Shown here piece by piece: positions 9,775 through 18,066 of a stretch of 64,000 bases of DNA. Under the pieces are notes generated by a model. It did no database searches, was not told the origin of the DNA, and saw only the letters and a program-made list of their open reading frames with translations. The translations under genes were made by a program, and so were the position numbers. The stretch's first letter is position 1. Each line of letters opens with the position of its first letter. The DNA comes from Microlunatus elymi (GTDB taxonomy: Bacteria > Actinomycetota > Actinomycetes > Propionibacteriales > Propionibacteriaceae): the NCBI RefSeq assembly GCF_007362775.1, contig NZ_CP041692.1, positions 434,001 to 498,000 on the forward strand, written 5' to 3'.

Positions 9775-10620
9775 GTGACGGCGAACTGGATCGATCTCGA
9801 GACCCTGGTCAATCTGCGTGATCTCGGCGGCACGCCGACCACCGACGGGGGAACGGTCGCCGCGGGCCGGTTGCTCCGCTCGGACAACCTGCAGTCGCTC
9901 ACCGATTCCGACATTCGCGCGCTGCTCGACCTCGGGCTGACCGACGTGATCGACCTGCGCAGCGACCTCGAGGACGCCCAGGAGGGGCCCGGGCCGCTGA
10001 CCAAGGTGTCCGAGGTGACGATTCACCACCACTCGCTGTTCAAGGAGAACCTCACCGAGGCGCAGACCGAGACCCAGCTGACCGAGCAGATCAACGAGCT
10101 CAGCCCTGAGGACCTCATCGCCAAGGAGGAGATCATCGGCAAGGCGCTGCCGTGGACCGAGGTGGTCAAGCCGACCATCCAGGTCGACGACGAGTCGGCG
10201 TCCTTCTACCTCTCCTACCTGGTCGACCGGCCGGATTCGGTGCTCGCCTCGCTGCGGGCGATCGCCCACGCGCCGGGTGCCGCGCTGGTGCACTGTGCGG
10301 CCGGCAAGGACCGGACCGGCACGATCGTCGCGCTGTCGTTGCGGCTGGTCGGCGCCGAACCGCAGGCCGTGATCGACGACTACGCCGCCAGCAGCGAGCG
10401 GATCGAACGGATCCTGGACAAGCTGGCCCGGTCCGACACCTACCGCGACAACGTACGCAGTCAGACGGTGGCCGCGCAGACCACCCATCCCGAGACGATG
10501 CAGCTGTTCCTGGAGTACGTCGACTCCGAGTACGGCTCGGTGGACCGGCTGCTGGCCGGCTTCGGCTGGACCGACGAAGACACCGCAGCGATGCGTACGA
10601 AGTTGCTGGCCGAGTCCTGA
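9775..10620 (+). CDS. Tyrosine-protein phosphatase (DSP/IphP-like)
   Basis: A 281-aa protein with the phosphatase loop HCAAGKDRTG (Cys174 nucleophile, Arg180) and the N-terminal signature NLRDLGGTPT of the Y_phosphatase3 family, close to mycobacterial PtpB in plan. Expected to hydrolyse phosphotyrosine or phosphoinositide substrates in the cytoplasm or after export; there is no signal peptide. The start is GTG, 30 nt after the ROK stop, so it may be co-transcribed with it. Confidence 0.9.
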   Translation: MTANWIDLETLVNLRDLGGTPTTDGGTVAAGRLLRSDNLQSLTDSDIRALLDLGLTDVIDLRSDLEDAQEGPGPLTKVSEVTIHHHSLFKENLTEAQTETQLTEQINELSPEDLIAKEEIIGKALPWTEVVKPTIQVDDESASFYLSYLVDRPDSVLASLRAIAHAPGAALVHCAAGKDRTGTIVALSLRLVGAEPQAVIDDYAASSERIERILDKLARSDTYRDNVRSQTVAAQTTHPETMQLFLEYVDSEYGSVDRLLAGFGWTDEDTAAMRTKLLAES

Positions 10621-10684
10621 AATCGGTCGATCACGTCGTGAAGTCGACCGCGCGAACGCCGTCGATGAGCCTCCCCCGACGAAG

Positions 10685-12055
10685 ATGGGTCGAGTGCCCG
10701 ATCAGCTGATCTGCCCGCAGTGCGGGACAGCCAACCCGCCGACCGCCCGGTTCTGCGCCGAATGCGGCTGGGCACCGTCGCCGGAGGCCGACCGGACCTC
10801 GGCAACAGCATCGACCCGGCGCCGACCGCGGGCCGGGATGCTGGCCGCGATCATTGCCGGCACCGCAGCCGTCGTGGTGCTGGTGATCGTGGTGATCACG
10901 CAGACGACTCGGGTCGGCAACGGCGCAAGGATCGCCGCGACACCGGTGCAGAAGGTCGGTTCGTCACCGGGCGCGACAGCCACCGGCCGCGCTTCCGGCG
11001 GCCCCGCCGGCACCGACCCGGCCGATACCGGTCCTGCCGGCAGCGGCCCGGCCGCAGACCGATCCGGCACGGCCGCGCCGGACTTCGGCCCGATCGCCGA
11101 GCGGATGCGGTCCGGCGTGCTGGGCGTCTTCGCCACCGGCTGCGGCGACGGGACCCGGGTCGGCAGCGCCTTCCTGGTCGGCAGACAGACCGCGGTCACC
11201 TCCTACGCCGCGCTGGTCGGTGCGAAAGCCGTTGCCGTCACCGCCGGCGACCGGACGATCTCCGCCACGATCCGCTCCGCCGATCCGTCCCACGGGGTGG
11301 TCGTGCTGAAGCTCGGCCATCCGGTCGACGGGCAGGTGTTCTCGCTGGCGGATCGGCCGCTGCGAGAGGGTGAGGACACCGCCGTGCTCGGTGTCGAGGT
11401 GGGCTCGGCGACCGCGCACCCGACCAGCGCACGGATCGCCGCCACCGACCTGACCACGCTGGTCGGCAGCACCGAGGTGTCCGGGCTGGCCGCGATCGAC
11501 ACCGGCTACCACCCCGGTTGGACCGGAGCCCCGACGCTTGCCGCCGACGGCTCGGCCAGCGGGATGATGCTGGCCGGTCCGCAGCGCGGAACCGTCGTGC
11601 CGGCAGCGGCGATCAAGGCCGCCCTCGACGGGCATGAACCGCTGCCGAGTCAGCACTGCGCCGGACCGGTCAGCGGCCCGGCGACGACCAAGATCAACGG
11701 GACCTCGAACGCCGCGGTCGAGCAGCTGCTCAGCAGCTACTTCGGCGCGATCAACGGCGTCGACTACTCGACCGCGTACGCGCAGCTCGGGCCGGGCAGC
11801 AAACCCGCCGGTTCCGGCGCCGAACAGTTCTTTCAGGGCTGGTCCACCTCGTACGACTTCAACATCACCGTGCACTCGGCGAGTCGGCAGCAGGCCCACG
11901 TCAGCTTCGACTCGGTCTTCGCACCCGGCCACGGGCCCGAACCGTCGATCACCTGTGCCCGTTGGGACATCGACTACCGGTTCACCAGCCACAACGGTGG
12001 CTTGTTGATCAACAAGGCGAGTCCGCACTCGGGCCGGATCTGGCACCACTGCTGA
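10685..12055 (+). CDS. Zinc-ribbon membrane protein with degenerate trypsin-like domain
   Basis: 456 aa. An N-terminal zinc ribbon (CPQCG ... CAECG) is followed by a membrane helix (about residues 52-76), a Gly/Pro/Thr linker, a chymotrypsin-fold region (about 135-320) and a C-terminal NTF2-like region ending in Cys. The catalytic positions appear lost: VTSYAAL stands where VTAAHV is usual, SHGVVVLKL where a DLAVLKL-type Asp is usual, and GWTGAPTL where GNSGGPL is usual. It is therefore probably a sensor or scaffold, not a protease. Start is ATG 10685 or GTG 10694; both fit. Confidence 0.75.
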   Translation: MGRVPDQLICPQCGTANPPTARFCAECGWAPSPEADRTSATASTRRRPRAGMLAAIIAGTAAVVVLVIVVITQTTRVGNGARIAATPVQKVGSSPGATATGRASGGPAGTDPADTGPAGSGPAADRSGTAAPDFGPIAERMRSGVLGVFATGCGDGTRVGSAFLVGRQTAVTSYAALVGAKAVAVTAGDRTISATIRSADPSHGVVVLKLGHPVDGQVFSLADRPLREGEDTAVLGVEVGSATAHPTSARIAATDLTTLVGSTEVSGLAAIDTGYHPGWTGAPTLAADGSASGMMLAGPQRGTVVPAAAIKAALDGHEPLPSQHCAGPVSGPATTKINGTSNAAVEQLLSSYFGAINGVDYSTAYAQLGPGSKPAGSGAEQFFQGWSTSYDFNITVHSASRQQAHVSFDSVFAPGHGPEPSITCARWDIDYRFTSHNGGLLINKASPHSGRIWHHC

Positions 12056-12057
12056 CC

Positions 12058-12137
12058 CGACCACAGCCGCACCGCTCACAGCAAGCCGCACCGGCTGCAC
12101 CCGGTGCGGCTTGCCGTAAGTGGTGCGGCTGTGGTCG
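12058..12137. terminator. Nested palindrome between convergent genes
   Basis: Outer arms CGACCACAGCCGCACC (12058-12073) and its exact complement (12122-12137) enclose inner arms GCAAGCCGCACCGG (12081-12094) and its exact complement (12101-12114) with a 6-nt loop. It fills the gap between the zinc-ribbon gene and the alanine racemase gene, which converge. No T-run follows on either strand, so the terminator role is inferred from position and stem strength. Confidence 0.7.
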
Positions 12138-12148
12138 TGGGCTCGGGC

Positions 12149-13201
12149 TCAGACCTCGTCGATCCGGTCCACCAGGGCCGTGGTCAGCCGGAGCTCGACC
12201 GGGATCTCCTCGCCGACCTGGGGCGGCTGCTGCGACTTCGGCAGGTAGATCATCGAGGCCTGCATGTGCGGCGGTTCGCAGAACCAGCGCTTCTTCCCGC
12301 CGATCGTGTACGGGCTGAGCGCGAGCCCGGCCGCCTCCAGGGTGCCGGTGGCGGCGGAGATCGCCCGCTGTCGCAGCGATGCCGCGGGGGTCGGTGCCTC
12401 CATCCCGATGCCGTGCGAGGTGCCGCCGGCCATGATCACCACCCAGCCGTCGAACGGGGCCGCCCGCTGCCGGTAGCCGACACGCGTGCCGCGCCGGACC
12501 GGATGCACGTCCAGCACGGTGGCGGTGGTGATGCGGCTGCTCTCGTCGCCGAGCCACAGTCGGGTGCCGACCCGAAGCCGGATCGGTGCCGGATCGCCCG
12601 GTCCGCCGAGTTGTCGACTCAACCCGATGGCCTCGTCGGCCGGCAGGTGGGACAGCCACAGGGTGCCCGGCCGCGCCGCCAGCGCCGCCCGGCTCAACCG
12701 TTCGGCCTCGGCGTACTGGCCTTCCTGCAGCAACGGCAGATGGATGGTCCAGCCCTCGAACCGGAGGTCGCCGAGCTCGCCGATCGCTTCGGCCAGGTCC
12801 TCGGCGGGGATGCCGTGGCGGCGCATCGCGGTCAGCACCTCGATCAGCACCCGGGAGCGGCTGCCGGTCGCGGCCAGCGCCTTCAGGTCGGAGATCCGGG
12901 AGACCGTGGTGATCACCCGATCATCGGCGGCCAGTTCGTCGGCCAACTCGTCACCGGGCCGCCAGGCCTGCAAGATCACCACGGCGCCGTCGAACTGCTC
13001 GCGGACCAGCGCCACCTCGGCCGGCACGCCGACCGCGACCACCTCGGCCTGGAGCCGGCTCGCCTCGGCCGCCAATCGCTGATGCCCGAAGCCGTACCCG
13101 TTGCCCTTGATCACCGGCACCAGTCCGGGGGTGGCGTCGGCCACCACCCGCAGATGCTCGCGCCAGCGTTCGATGTCCAGCCGCAGCGTCACTCCAGTCA
13201 C
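12149..13201 (-). CDS. Alanine racemase-like PLP enzyme
   Basis: About 350 aa of the fold-III PLP barrel family. The motif VPVIKGNGYGFG holds the Schiff-base lysine (Lys32). The C-terminal half (GIGMEAPTPA, KRWFCEPPHMQASMIYLP) differs from housekeeping Alr, so it may act on another amino acid or serve a special wall need. It follows the FemX-like gene on the same strand with about 55 nt between them, or none if GTG 13255 is the start; GTG 13201 and GTG 13192 also fit. Pairing with FemX suggests a role in peptidoglycan peptide synthesis. Confidence 0.8.
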   Translation of the reverse strand: MTGVTLRLDIERWREHLRVVADATPGLVPVIKGNGYGFGHQRLAAEASRLQAEVVAVGVPAEVALVREQFDGAVVILQAWRPGDELADELAADDRVITTVSRISDLKALAATGSRSRVLIEVLTAMRRHGIPAEDLAEAIGELGDLRFEGWTIHLPLLQEGQYAEAERLSRAALAARPGTLWLSHLPADEAIGLSRQLGGPGDPAPIRLRVGTRLWLGDESSRITTATVLDVHPVRRGTRVGYRQRAAPFDGWVVIMAGGTSHGIGMEAPTPAASLRQRAISAATGTLEAAGLALSPYTIGGKKRWFCEPPHMQASMIYLPKSQQPPQVGEEIPVELRLTTALVDRIDEV

Positions 13202-13255
13202 GGATGCGAGCTTAGGACACTCCCTGCGGGGTGGTTGCTGCGCTGCGGCCGACAC

Positions 13256-14374
13256 TCAGCCGCGTCGGGACATGTACAGGTCGAAGGCCTTGTAGAGCAG
13301 GCGATTCAGCGGCAGATCCCACTCGCCGAGATATTCGACGGCCTCGCCGCCGGTGCCGGCCTTGAACTGGATCAGGCCGACGTGCGGGTCGTCGGCGTCG
13401 ACGGTGTCGGTGATCCCGCGCAGGTCGTAGACGGTCGCGCCGGCGGCCCGCGCGTCCTTGATCATCTGCCACTGCACCGCGTTGGAGCCGCGTACCTCGC
13501 GCTTGGCGGTGGTGGAGGCGCCGTAGCTGTACCAGGCGTGCTGGCCGACCCGGACCCAAGTGGTCGCCGCCACCAGGTCGCCCTCGTGATGGGCGAGATA
13601 GAGCCGGATCCGATCCGGATCCTCGGCCAGCAATGCGCGGAACATGGTCTCGAAGTACTCCAGCGGGCGGGGCGTGAAGTGATCCCGTTCGGCGGTCTCG
13701 CGGTAGATCCGGTGGAAGTCGGGCAGATCGTCGATGTTGCCCTGGCTGACCTCGACCCCGGATTTGGCGGCCTTCTTGATGTTGCGCCGCCAGAGCTGGT
13801 TCATGCCCTTGAGAAGTTGATCTTCGTCCTTGTCCTGCAGTGGCAGCTGGAAGACCCAGCGCGGCTGGCCGGCAGCGAATCCTTCGTCACTCGTGGGTGG
13901 GCGCCAGCCGAGATGTCGCAGCTGGGTGTGCGCGCGGGTGGTGGCCAGGTTGATCTCGTCCGGGGTGACGTCGCTGAGCTTGCTGATCGAGGCGTCCGCG
14001 ATCGCGGCCTTGACGGTCGCGTTGCTCCACCGCCGGGCAACCGCCGGCGCGCCGATCCGTACCGCGAAAGCCCCACCCTGCTTGAGATGTCGGGTCATCG
14101 GCTCCAGCCAGTGGGCCAGATCGTGGGAGGCCCAGTCGATGGTGGGACCCTCGGGCAGGTAGGCCAGCGTCTTGTTGATCTTGGGCAACCTGCGGTGCAG
14201 CACCAGCCCGGCGCCGACCAACTCGTCGGCGTCGTCGAACCACCCCAGCGACTCGCTGCGCCACTCGCTCTTCACCTGCGCCCAGGCCGGCGTCTGCAGG
14301 AAGCTGACGCTGGGCAGGGTCGCGTTGAAGGCGACGTGTTCTGCTGCCGTGATGGTCCGTACCCGAAATGTCAC
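13256..14374 (-). CDS. FemAB/FemX-like peptidoglycan aminoacyltransferase
   Basis: A 372-aa double GNAT-fold protein. It has SFLQTPAWAQVKSEW near the N-terminus, QLWRRNIKKAAKSGVEV in the middle, and WYSYGASTTAKREVRGSNAVQW and GLIQFKAGTGG near the end, which match FemX/FmhB relatives that add amino acids from aminoacyl-tRNA to the stem peptide of lipid II. It is the first gene of a pair with the alanine-racemase-like gene. Start GTG 14374 is preferred; TTG 14383 is possible. Confidence 0.88.
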   Translation of the reverse strand: MTFRVRTITAAEHVAFNATLPSVSFLQTPAWAQVKSEWRSESLGWFDDADELVGAGLVLHRRLPKINKTLAYLPEGPTIDWASHDLAHWLEPMTRHLKQGGAFAVRIGAPAVARRWSNATVKAAIADASISKLSDVTPDEINLATTRAHTQLRHLGWRPPTSDEGFAAGQPRWVFQLPLQDKDEDQLLKGMNQLWRRNIKKAAKSGVEVSQGNIDDLPDFHRIYRETAERDHFTPRPLEYFETMFRALLAEDPDRIRLYLAHHEGDLVAATTWVRVGQHAWYSYGASTTAKREVRGSNAVQWQMIKDARAAGATVYDLRGITDTVDADDPHVGLIQFKAGTGGEAVEYLGEWDLPLNRLLYKAFDLYMSRRG

Positions 14375-14415
14375 GCGCCGCAATCTACCTGGCCGACGCG
14401 CCCGCTCCCGAGTCG

Positions 14416-15690
14416 TCAGCCGAGTTCGGCTCGGCGACGCACCAGGTGGTCGCGTTCTGCCTGGTTGTCGGCCAGTTCGATCGCCTGGTCGTACGCCGCC
14501 AGGGCTTCGTCGGTTCGTCCGAGCCGTCGCAGCAGGTCGGCCCGGACGGCGTGGAAGAGGTGGCTGCCGACCAACGAGCCCTGTTCCATCCGCCGGCTGA
14601 CCGGTCGGTTGCCGGTCTCCTCCACCGCGTCCAGTGCCGCCTGCGGGCCGTCGATCTCGGCGACCGCGATGGCGCGGTTGAGCCCGACCATCGGGGTCGG
14701 ATTGAGCGCGTACAGCTGATCGTAGAGCTGCCGGATCTGCGCCCAGTCGGTGTCGGCGACCCTGGTCGCGTCAACGTGTGCGGCGTTGATCGCCGCCTGC
14801 AATTGATACGGCCCGGGTTGGTTGCGCCGGATGCAGTCCTGCACCAACTGCTGGCCTTCCATGATCAACTGCCGATCCCACCGGTCTCGGTCCTGGTCGG
14901 CCAGCGGCACCAGCTCACCGGTCGCTGTCATCCGTGCCGGACGGCGGGCTTGGGTCAGCAGCATCAACGCGAGCAGCCCGCGTACCTCGGGTTCGTCCGG
15001 CATCAACTCCAGCAGCAGCCGACCCAGCCGGATCGCTTCGACAGCTTGATCATCACGGACCAGCCGATCACCCGAACTGGCCAGGTAGCCCTCGTTGAAG
15101 ATCAAATAGATCACCGCCAGGACCGCGCGCAGCCGGTCCGGCAGGTCAGCGTCGGCCGGGATGCGGTACGGGATCCGGGCGCCCTTGATCTTGCCCTTCG
15201 CCCGGACGATCCGTTGTGCCATCGTCGCCTCCGGCACCAGTAACGCCCGGGCGATCTCCGGCGTGCTCAACCCGCCGAGCAGACGCAAGGTCAGCGCCAC
15301 CTGAGCCGGTGCGCCCAGCGCAGGATGGCAGCAGGTGAAGATCAACCGCAGACGATCATCGGACACCGGTCCCTCCTCCTCATCCGCCAAGGTTCCCGAG
15401 CTTGTCGAAGGGCCCAGCTGGTTCAACAACGCTGCCGCCTGGGCGTGTTTGCTGTCCCGCTGGGCTTCCCGTCGCAGCCGATCGATCGCGCGATTGCGGG
15501 CGGTGGTGATGATCCAGCCGGCCGGACTGGGCGGGATCCCGTCGGTGGGCCACCGCTGCACCGCCGCCGCGAAGGCTTCCTGGACCGCATCCTCGGCAAG
15601 ATCAAGATCACCGAAACTGCGGGTGAGAACCGAGACCGCGCGGCCGTACTCGTCCCGGAAGATCCGGGCGATCTCGTCCTCGTCGATCAT
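14416..15690 (-). CDS. ECF42-type RNA polymerase sigma factor
   Basis: 424 aa. Sigma-2 (IFRDEYGRAVSVLTRSFGDLDLAEDAVQEAF) and sigma-4 (residues about 135-180, including LSTPEIARALLVPEATMAQR) are followed by a long helical TPR-like C-terminal domain ending in EALAAYDQAIELADNQAE. This plan and the YCII gene just upstream are characteristic of the ECF42 group, where the C-terminal extension takes the place of an anti-sigma factor. Between the sigma domains is LGPSTSSGT, encoded by a copy of a dispersed DNA repeat (15391-15415). Confidence 0.92.
   Translation of the reverse strand: MIDEDEIARIFRDEYGRAVSVLTRSFGDLDLAEDAVQEAFAAAVQRWPTDGIPPSPAGWIITTARNRAIDRLRREAQRDSKHAQAAALLNQLGPSTSSGTLADEEEGPVSDDRLRLIFTCCHPALGAPAQVALTLRLLGGLSTPEIARALLVPEATMAQRIVRAKGKIKGARIPYRIPADADLPDRLRAVLAVIYLIFNEGYLASSGDRLVRDDQAVEAIRLGRLLLELMPDEPEVRGLLALMLLTQARRPARMTATGELVPLADQDRDRWDRQLIMEGQQLVQDCIRRNQPGPYQLQAAINAAHVDATRVADTDWAQIRQLYDQLYALNPTPMVGLNRAIAVAEIDGPQAALDAVEETGNRPVSRRMEQGSLVGSHLFHAVRADLLRRLGRTDEALAAYDQAIELADNQAERDHLVRRRAELG
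15391..15415. repeat. Dispersed repeat (TGTCGAAGGGCC core) inside sigma gene
   Basis: The sequence TTCCCGAGCTTGTCGAAGG at its heart matches the copy at 39656-39678 except for a few bases. It is in frame in the sigma gene and encodes LGPSTSSGT in the linker between the two sigma domains. The same kind of element is common in many actinobacterial genomes. Confidence 0.75.
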
Positions 15691-15714
15691 CGCTGACAGG
15701 TTCTTGACATCGGC

Positions 15715-16065
15715 TCAGAATTCGTTGTAGAGCGGGCGAACCTCCATCGGCAGCCCGATGGCGCCGTGGAGTCGTCGAGCCCAGTGCAGCGCAGCATCAA
15801 GATCATCGACGTCGATGAGAGTGAAGCCGCCCAGGTATTCCTTCAACTCGACGTAGGGGCCGTCGATCAGCACCGGTTCGCCGTTGCTCGTGGTCACCAC
15901 GGTCGCTGTGCTCGGATCGTCCAGACCGCCGGCGAACACCCACGCGCCGGCGTTCTTGATCTCGGTGTTCACCGCGTCGACATCGGCCATGATCTTGGTC
16001 AGTTCCTCCGCCGACGGCTGGGTTGCCGCGGACGGCTGGAAGATGCTGATCAGGTAGCGGGTCAT
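15715..16065 (-). CDS. YCII/DGPF-domain protein
   Basis: A 116-aa YCII-related protein (MTRYLISIFQPSA, GGLDDPSTATVVTTSNGEPVLIDGPYVELKEYLGGF in parts). Genes of this family almost always accompany ECF42 sigma factors, as here: the sigma gene starts 24 nt downstream. The ribosome site AAGGAG precedes ATG 16065 by 8 nt. The biochemical role is not known; the fold resembles ferredoxin-like monooxygenases. Probable first gene of the sigma operon. Confidence 0.9.
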   Translation of the reverse strand: MTRYLISIFQPSAATQPSAEELTKIMADVDAVNTEIKNAGAWVFAGGLDDPSTATVVTTSNGEPVLIDGPYVELKEYLGGFTLIDVDDLDAALHWARRLHGAIGLPMEVRPLYNEF

Positions 16066-16158
16066 GATCTTGCTCCTTGGTTGGCGGGACCGGCCGATCC
16101 GATCCTCACCTGATACACGAACCGCGCCGAGCCCGATCGACACTGGCCAGATCGGTAC

Positions 16159-16770
16159 TCACCCGCGGGAGTCCGGACTGCTGCCGGATCCCGCCGGCTC
16201 GGCATCGATCGTGTCGAGATCGCGAACCGCGTAGCGGTGGTGATGCCACTCCTCGTTGGCGATGATCCCCAGACACTGTCGCACGGTGAAGTCGCCGGAG
16301 GTGAAGAACGGGCTGCGGCCGTCCTCGTCCAGCTGCTCGTCGGTGAGGGTTGCGAGGAAGTCCCGTACCATCGCGGTCCGATCGGCGCGCATCCGCAACA
16401 CCTCCTCGTACGACGGTTCGGCGCCGACCTCGATGCCGACCTCCGGCGCTCGGTCGCGCCAGCCGGAGAACGGTTCGCCGTAGCGATGGTAGGGCCGGTC
16501 CCGGCGCAAAATCGCGTCGCCCAGCCACACGTCGGTGGCGAAGACCAGATGCCGCAACGTCTGCGCGAACGTCCACTCGCCGTCGACCGAGCGGTCGACC
16601 GTGCCCGCCGGCATCGCCGCGGCCCGGTCCATCGTCTGCTGCCATCTCCCTTCCAGGGCGGGCCAGCCGGTACGGAAGTCCGTCGCGGCCTTGGCGTGCA
16701 GCACCGCACGCTCGGGGTGGCGGCGATCGAGCTCGGCCTCGATCAGGGGCGCCACCTCGACCCCGTTCAC
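16159..16770 (-). CDS. DinB-like protein with unannotatable N-terminal pentapeptide part
   Basis: 203 aa from GTG 16770. A DinB four-helix bundle is indicated by WTFAQTLRHLVFATDVWLGDAI and IIANEEWHHHRYAVRDL, whose histidines would bind metal. Reading the same frame further upstream gives convincing protein up to about 16926 (LSNADLRGQEILAVDLRDAW, then FENAHIRGADLTGTELDG), which looks like pentapeptide repeats usually fused to this family. No ATG, GTG or TTG occurs in that stretch before the TAG at 17038-17040 that ends the EamA gene in the same frame. The real start is therefore unclear. Confidence 0.7.
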   Translation of the reverse strand: MNGVEVAPLIEAELDRRHPERAVLHAKAATDFRTGWPALEGRWQQTMDRAAAMPAGTVDRSVDGEWTFAQTLRHLVFATDVWLGDAILRRDRPYHRYGEPFSGWRDRAPEVGIEVGAEPSYEEVLRMRADRTAMVRDFLATLTDEQLDEDGRSPFFTSGDFTVRQCLGIIANEEWHHHRYAVRDLDTIDAEPAGSGSSPDSRG

Positions 16771-17037
16771 CCGGAGCCGGTCGATCCGACCGTCGAGCTC
16801 GGTGCCGGTCAGGTCGGCGCCGCGGATGTGAGCGTTCTCGAAGTCGGGTTCGCGAAGCCAGGCGTCGCGGAGGTCGACGGCGAGAATCTCCTGCCCCCGG
16901 AGATCTGCGTTGCTGAGTTCGTTGATGGCGCCGACGTTATGGCCAGTTCCGGACGAGTCGTGTCCGAAACCCTTGGAATTCTTTGGGCTCGGGCCTCGAG
17001 GTCCGATTCCAGGAGGTTCCGGCTGATCCGGCCGCCG

Positions 17038-17994
17038 CTATGGGTGCGCGACCTCCTCGGATTCGCCGGCTGGATCCTTCTGTCGGCTTCCCGGAGGTAC
17101 GGCGGCGGCAAATTCCGGCGCGATGACCAGCTTGGGCGGCCGGCTCGCGTACAACACTCCACCGATCACGGCGCAGCCGGCGATCACCTCGACCAGCGAA
17201 ATCCCTTCACCGAAAGCGATCCAGGACGACAGCACCCCGACCACCGGGACCAGCATCGAGAACGGCGCCACCTGCGACGACGGGTTCCTCGACAGCAGCG
17301 TGTTCCAGATCCCGTAGCCGATCAGCGCGGCGAAGACGGCGATGTAGAGCAGTGCCAGCACCGAGCCCCAGGCGTCCCAGGTGGTCAGGGTGCTGAAGGA
17401 GCGGGCGATCCGGCCCGGCCCGTCGAAGAACAGCGACAAGATCAACAGCGGAATCGGCGGCACCACAGCCATCCACATCGTCAGCTGCATCGGCTTGGGT
17501 GCGCGGGCCTCCCGACTGCAGACGTTGCCGATCGCCCAGCCGAGCGCACCGGCCAGGGTCAGGATGACCGGCAGCAGGGCAGCGACCTGCGCGCGGTACG
17601 CCGCGATGGCGGCCAGTCCGAGCACGGCGGCACCGATCCCGATCGCCTGTCGGCGGCTGATCCGTTCGCCGAGGAAGACGCCGGCGAGCAGCATGGTGAA
17701 CGGCGCGGACGCTTGCAGCACCAGCGACGCCAGCCCGCTGGGCATCCCGGCGGCCATCCCGGCGTAGAGGAAGGCGAATTGCAGCAGTCCGATTCCGGCG
17801 CCGACACCGATCAGCCAGCGCAGCTTCACCTGCGGGCGCGGGACGAACAAGATCGCCGGGATCGCCAACAAGGTCCATCGCAGAGCCGCCAGCAGCATCG
17901 GCGGGAACTGATGCAGGGCGATCTGGGTGGCGGGAAAGTTCAGCCCCCAGATCACGACGACGAAGAGGGCGAGCAGACGATCACGAAGCGGCAC
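17038..17994 (-). CDS. EamA (DMT) family transporter
   Basis: A 318-aa inner-membrane protein with two EamA repeats and about ten helices (FVVVIWGLNFPATQIALHQFP in the first; NTLLSRNPSSQVAPFSMLVPV in the second), typical of metabolite exporters such as YdcZ/RhtA relatives. Substrate unknown; amino acid efflux is common. GTG 17994 is chosen (GGCGGG before it); TTG 18030 is the longest option. It is divergent from a LysR gene 72 bp away, a standard regulator-exporter pair. Confidence 0.87.
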   Translation of the reverse strand: MPLRDRLLALFVVVIWGLNFPATQIALHQFPPMLLAALRWTLLAIPAILFVPRPQVKLRWLIGVGAGIGLLQFAFLYAGMAAGMPSGLASLVLQASAPFTMLLAGVFLGERISRRQAIGIGAAVLGLAAIAAYRAQVAALLPVILTLAGALGWAIGNVCSREARAPKPMQLTMWMAVVPPIPLLILSLFFDGPGRIARSFSTLTTWDAWGSVLALLYIAVFAALIGYGIWNTLLSRNPSSQVAPFSMLVPVVGVLSSWIAFGEGISLVEVIAGCAVIGGVLYASRPPKLVIAPEFAAAVPPGSRQKDPAGESEEVAHP

Positions 17995-18066
17995 CCCGCC
18001 ATTGAACGTGACCGCGACCGTCAAGCACAAGAACGATTACCGCCCCGGATTGTGTAGCCTCACTTC

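Noticed and set aside
8410-10488. A 692-codon open frame on the minus strand
   Set aside because: Antisense to the ROK and phosphatase genes.
12104-14719. An 871-codon open frame on the plus strand
   Set aside because: It is the antisense shadow of the alanine-racemase and FemX genes, whose motifs are clear on the other strand.
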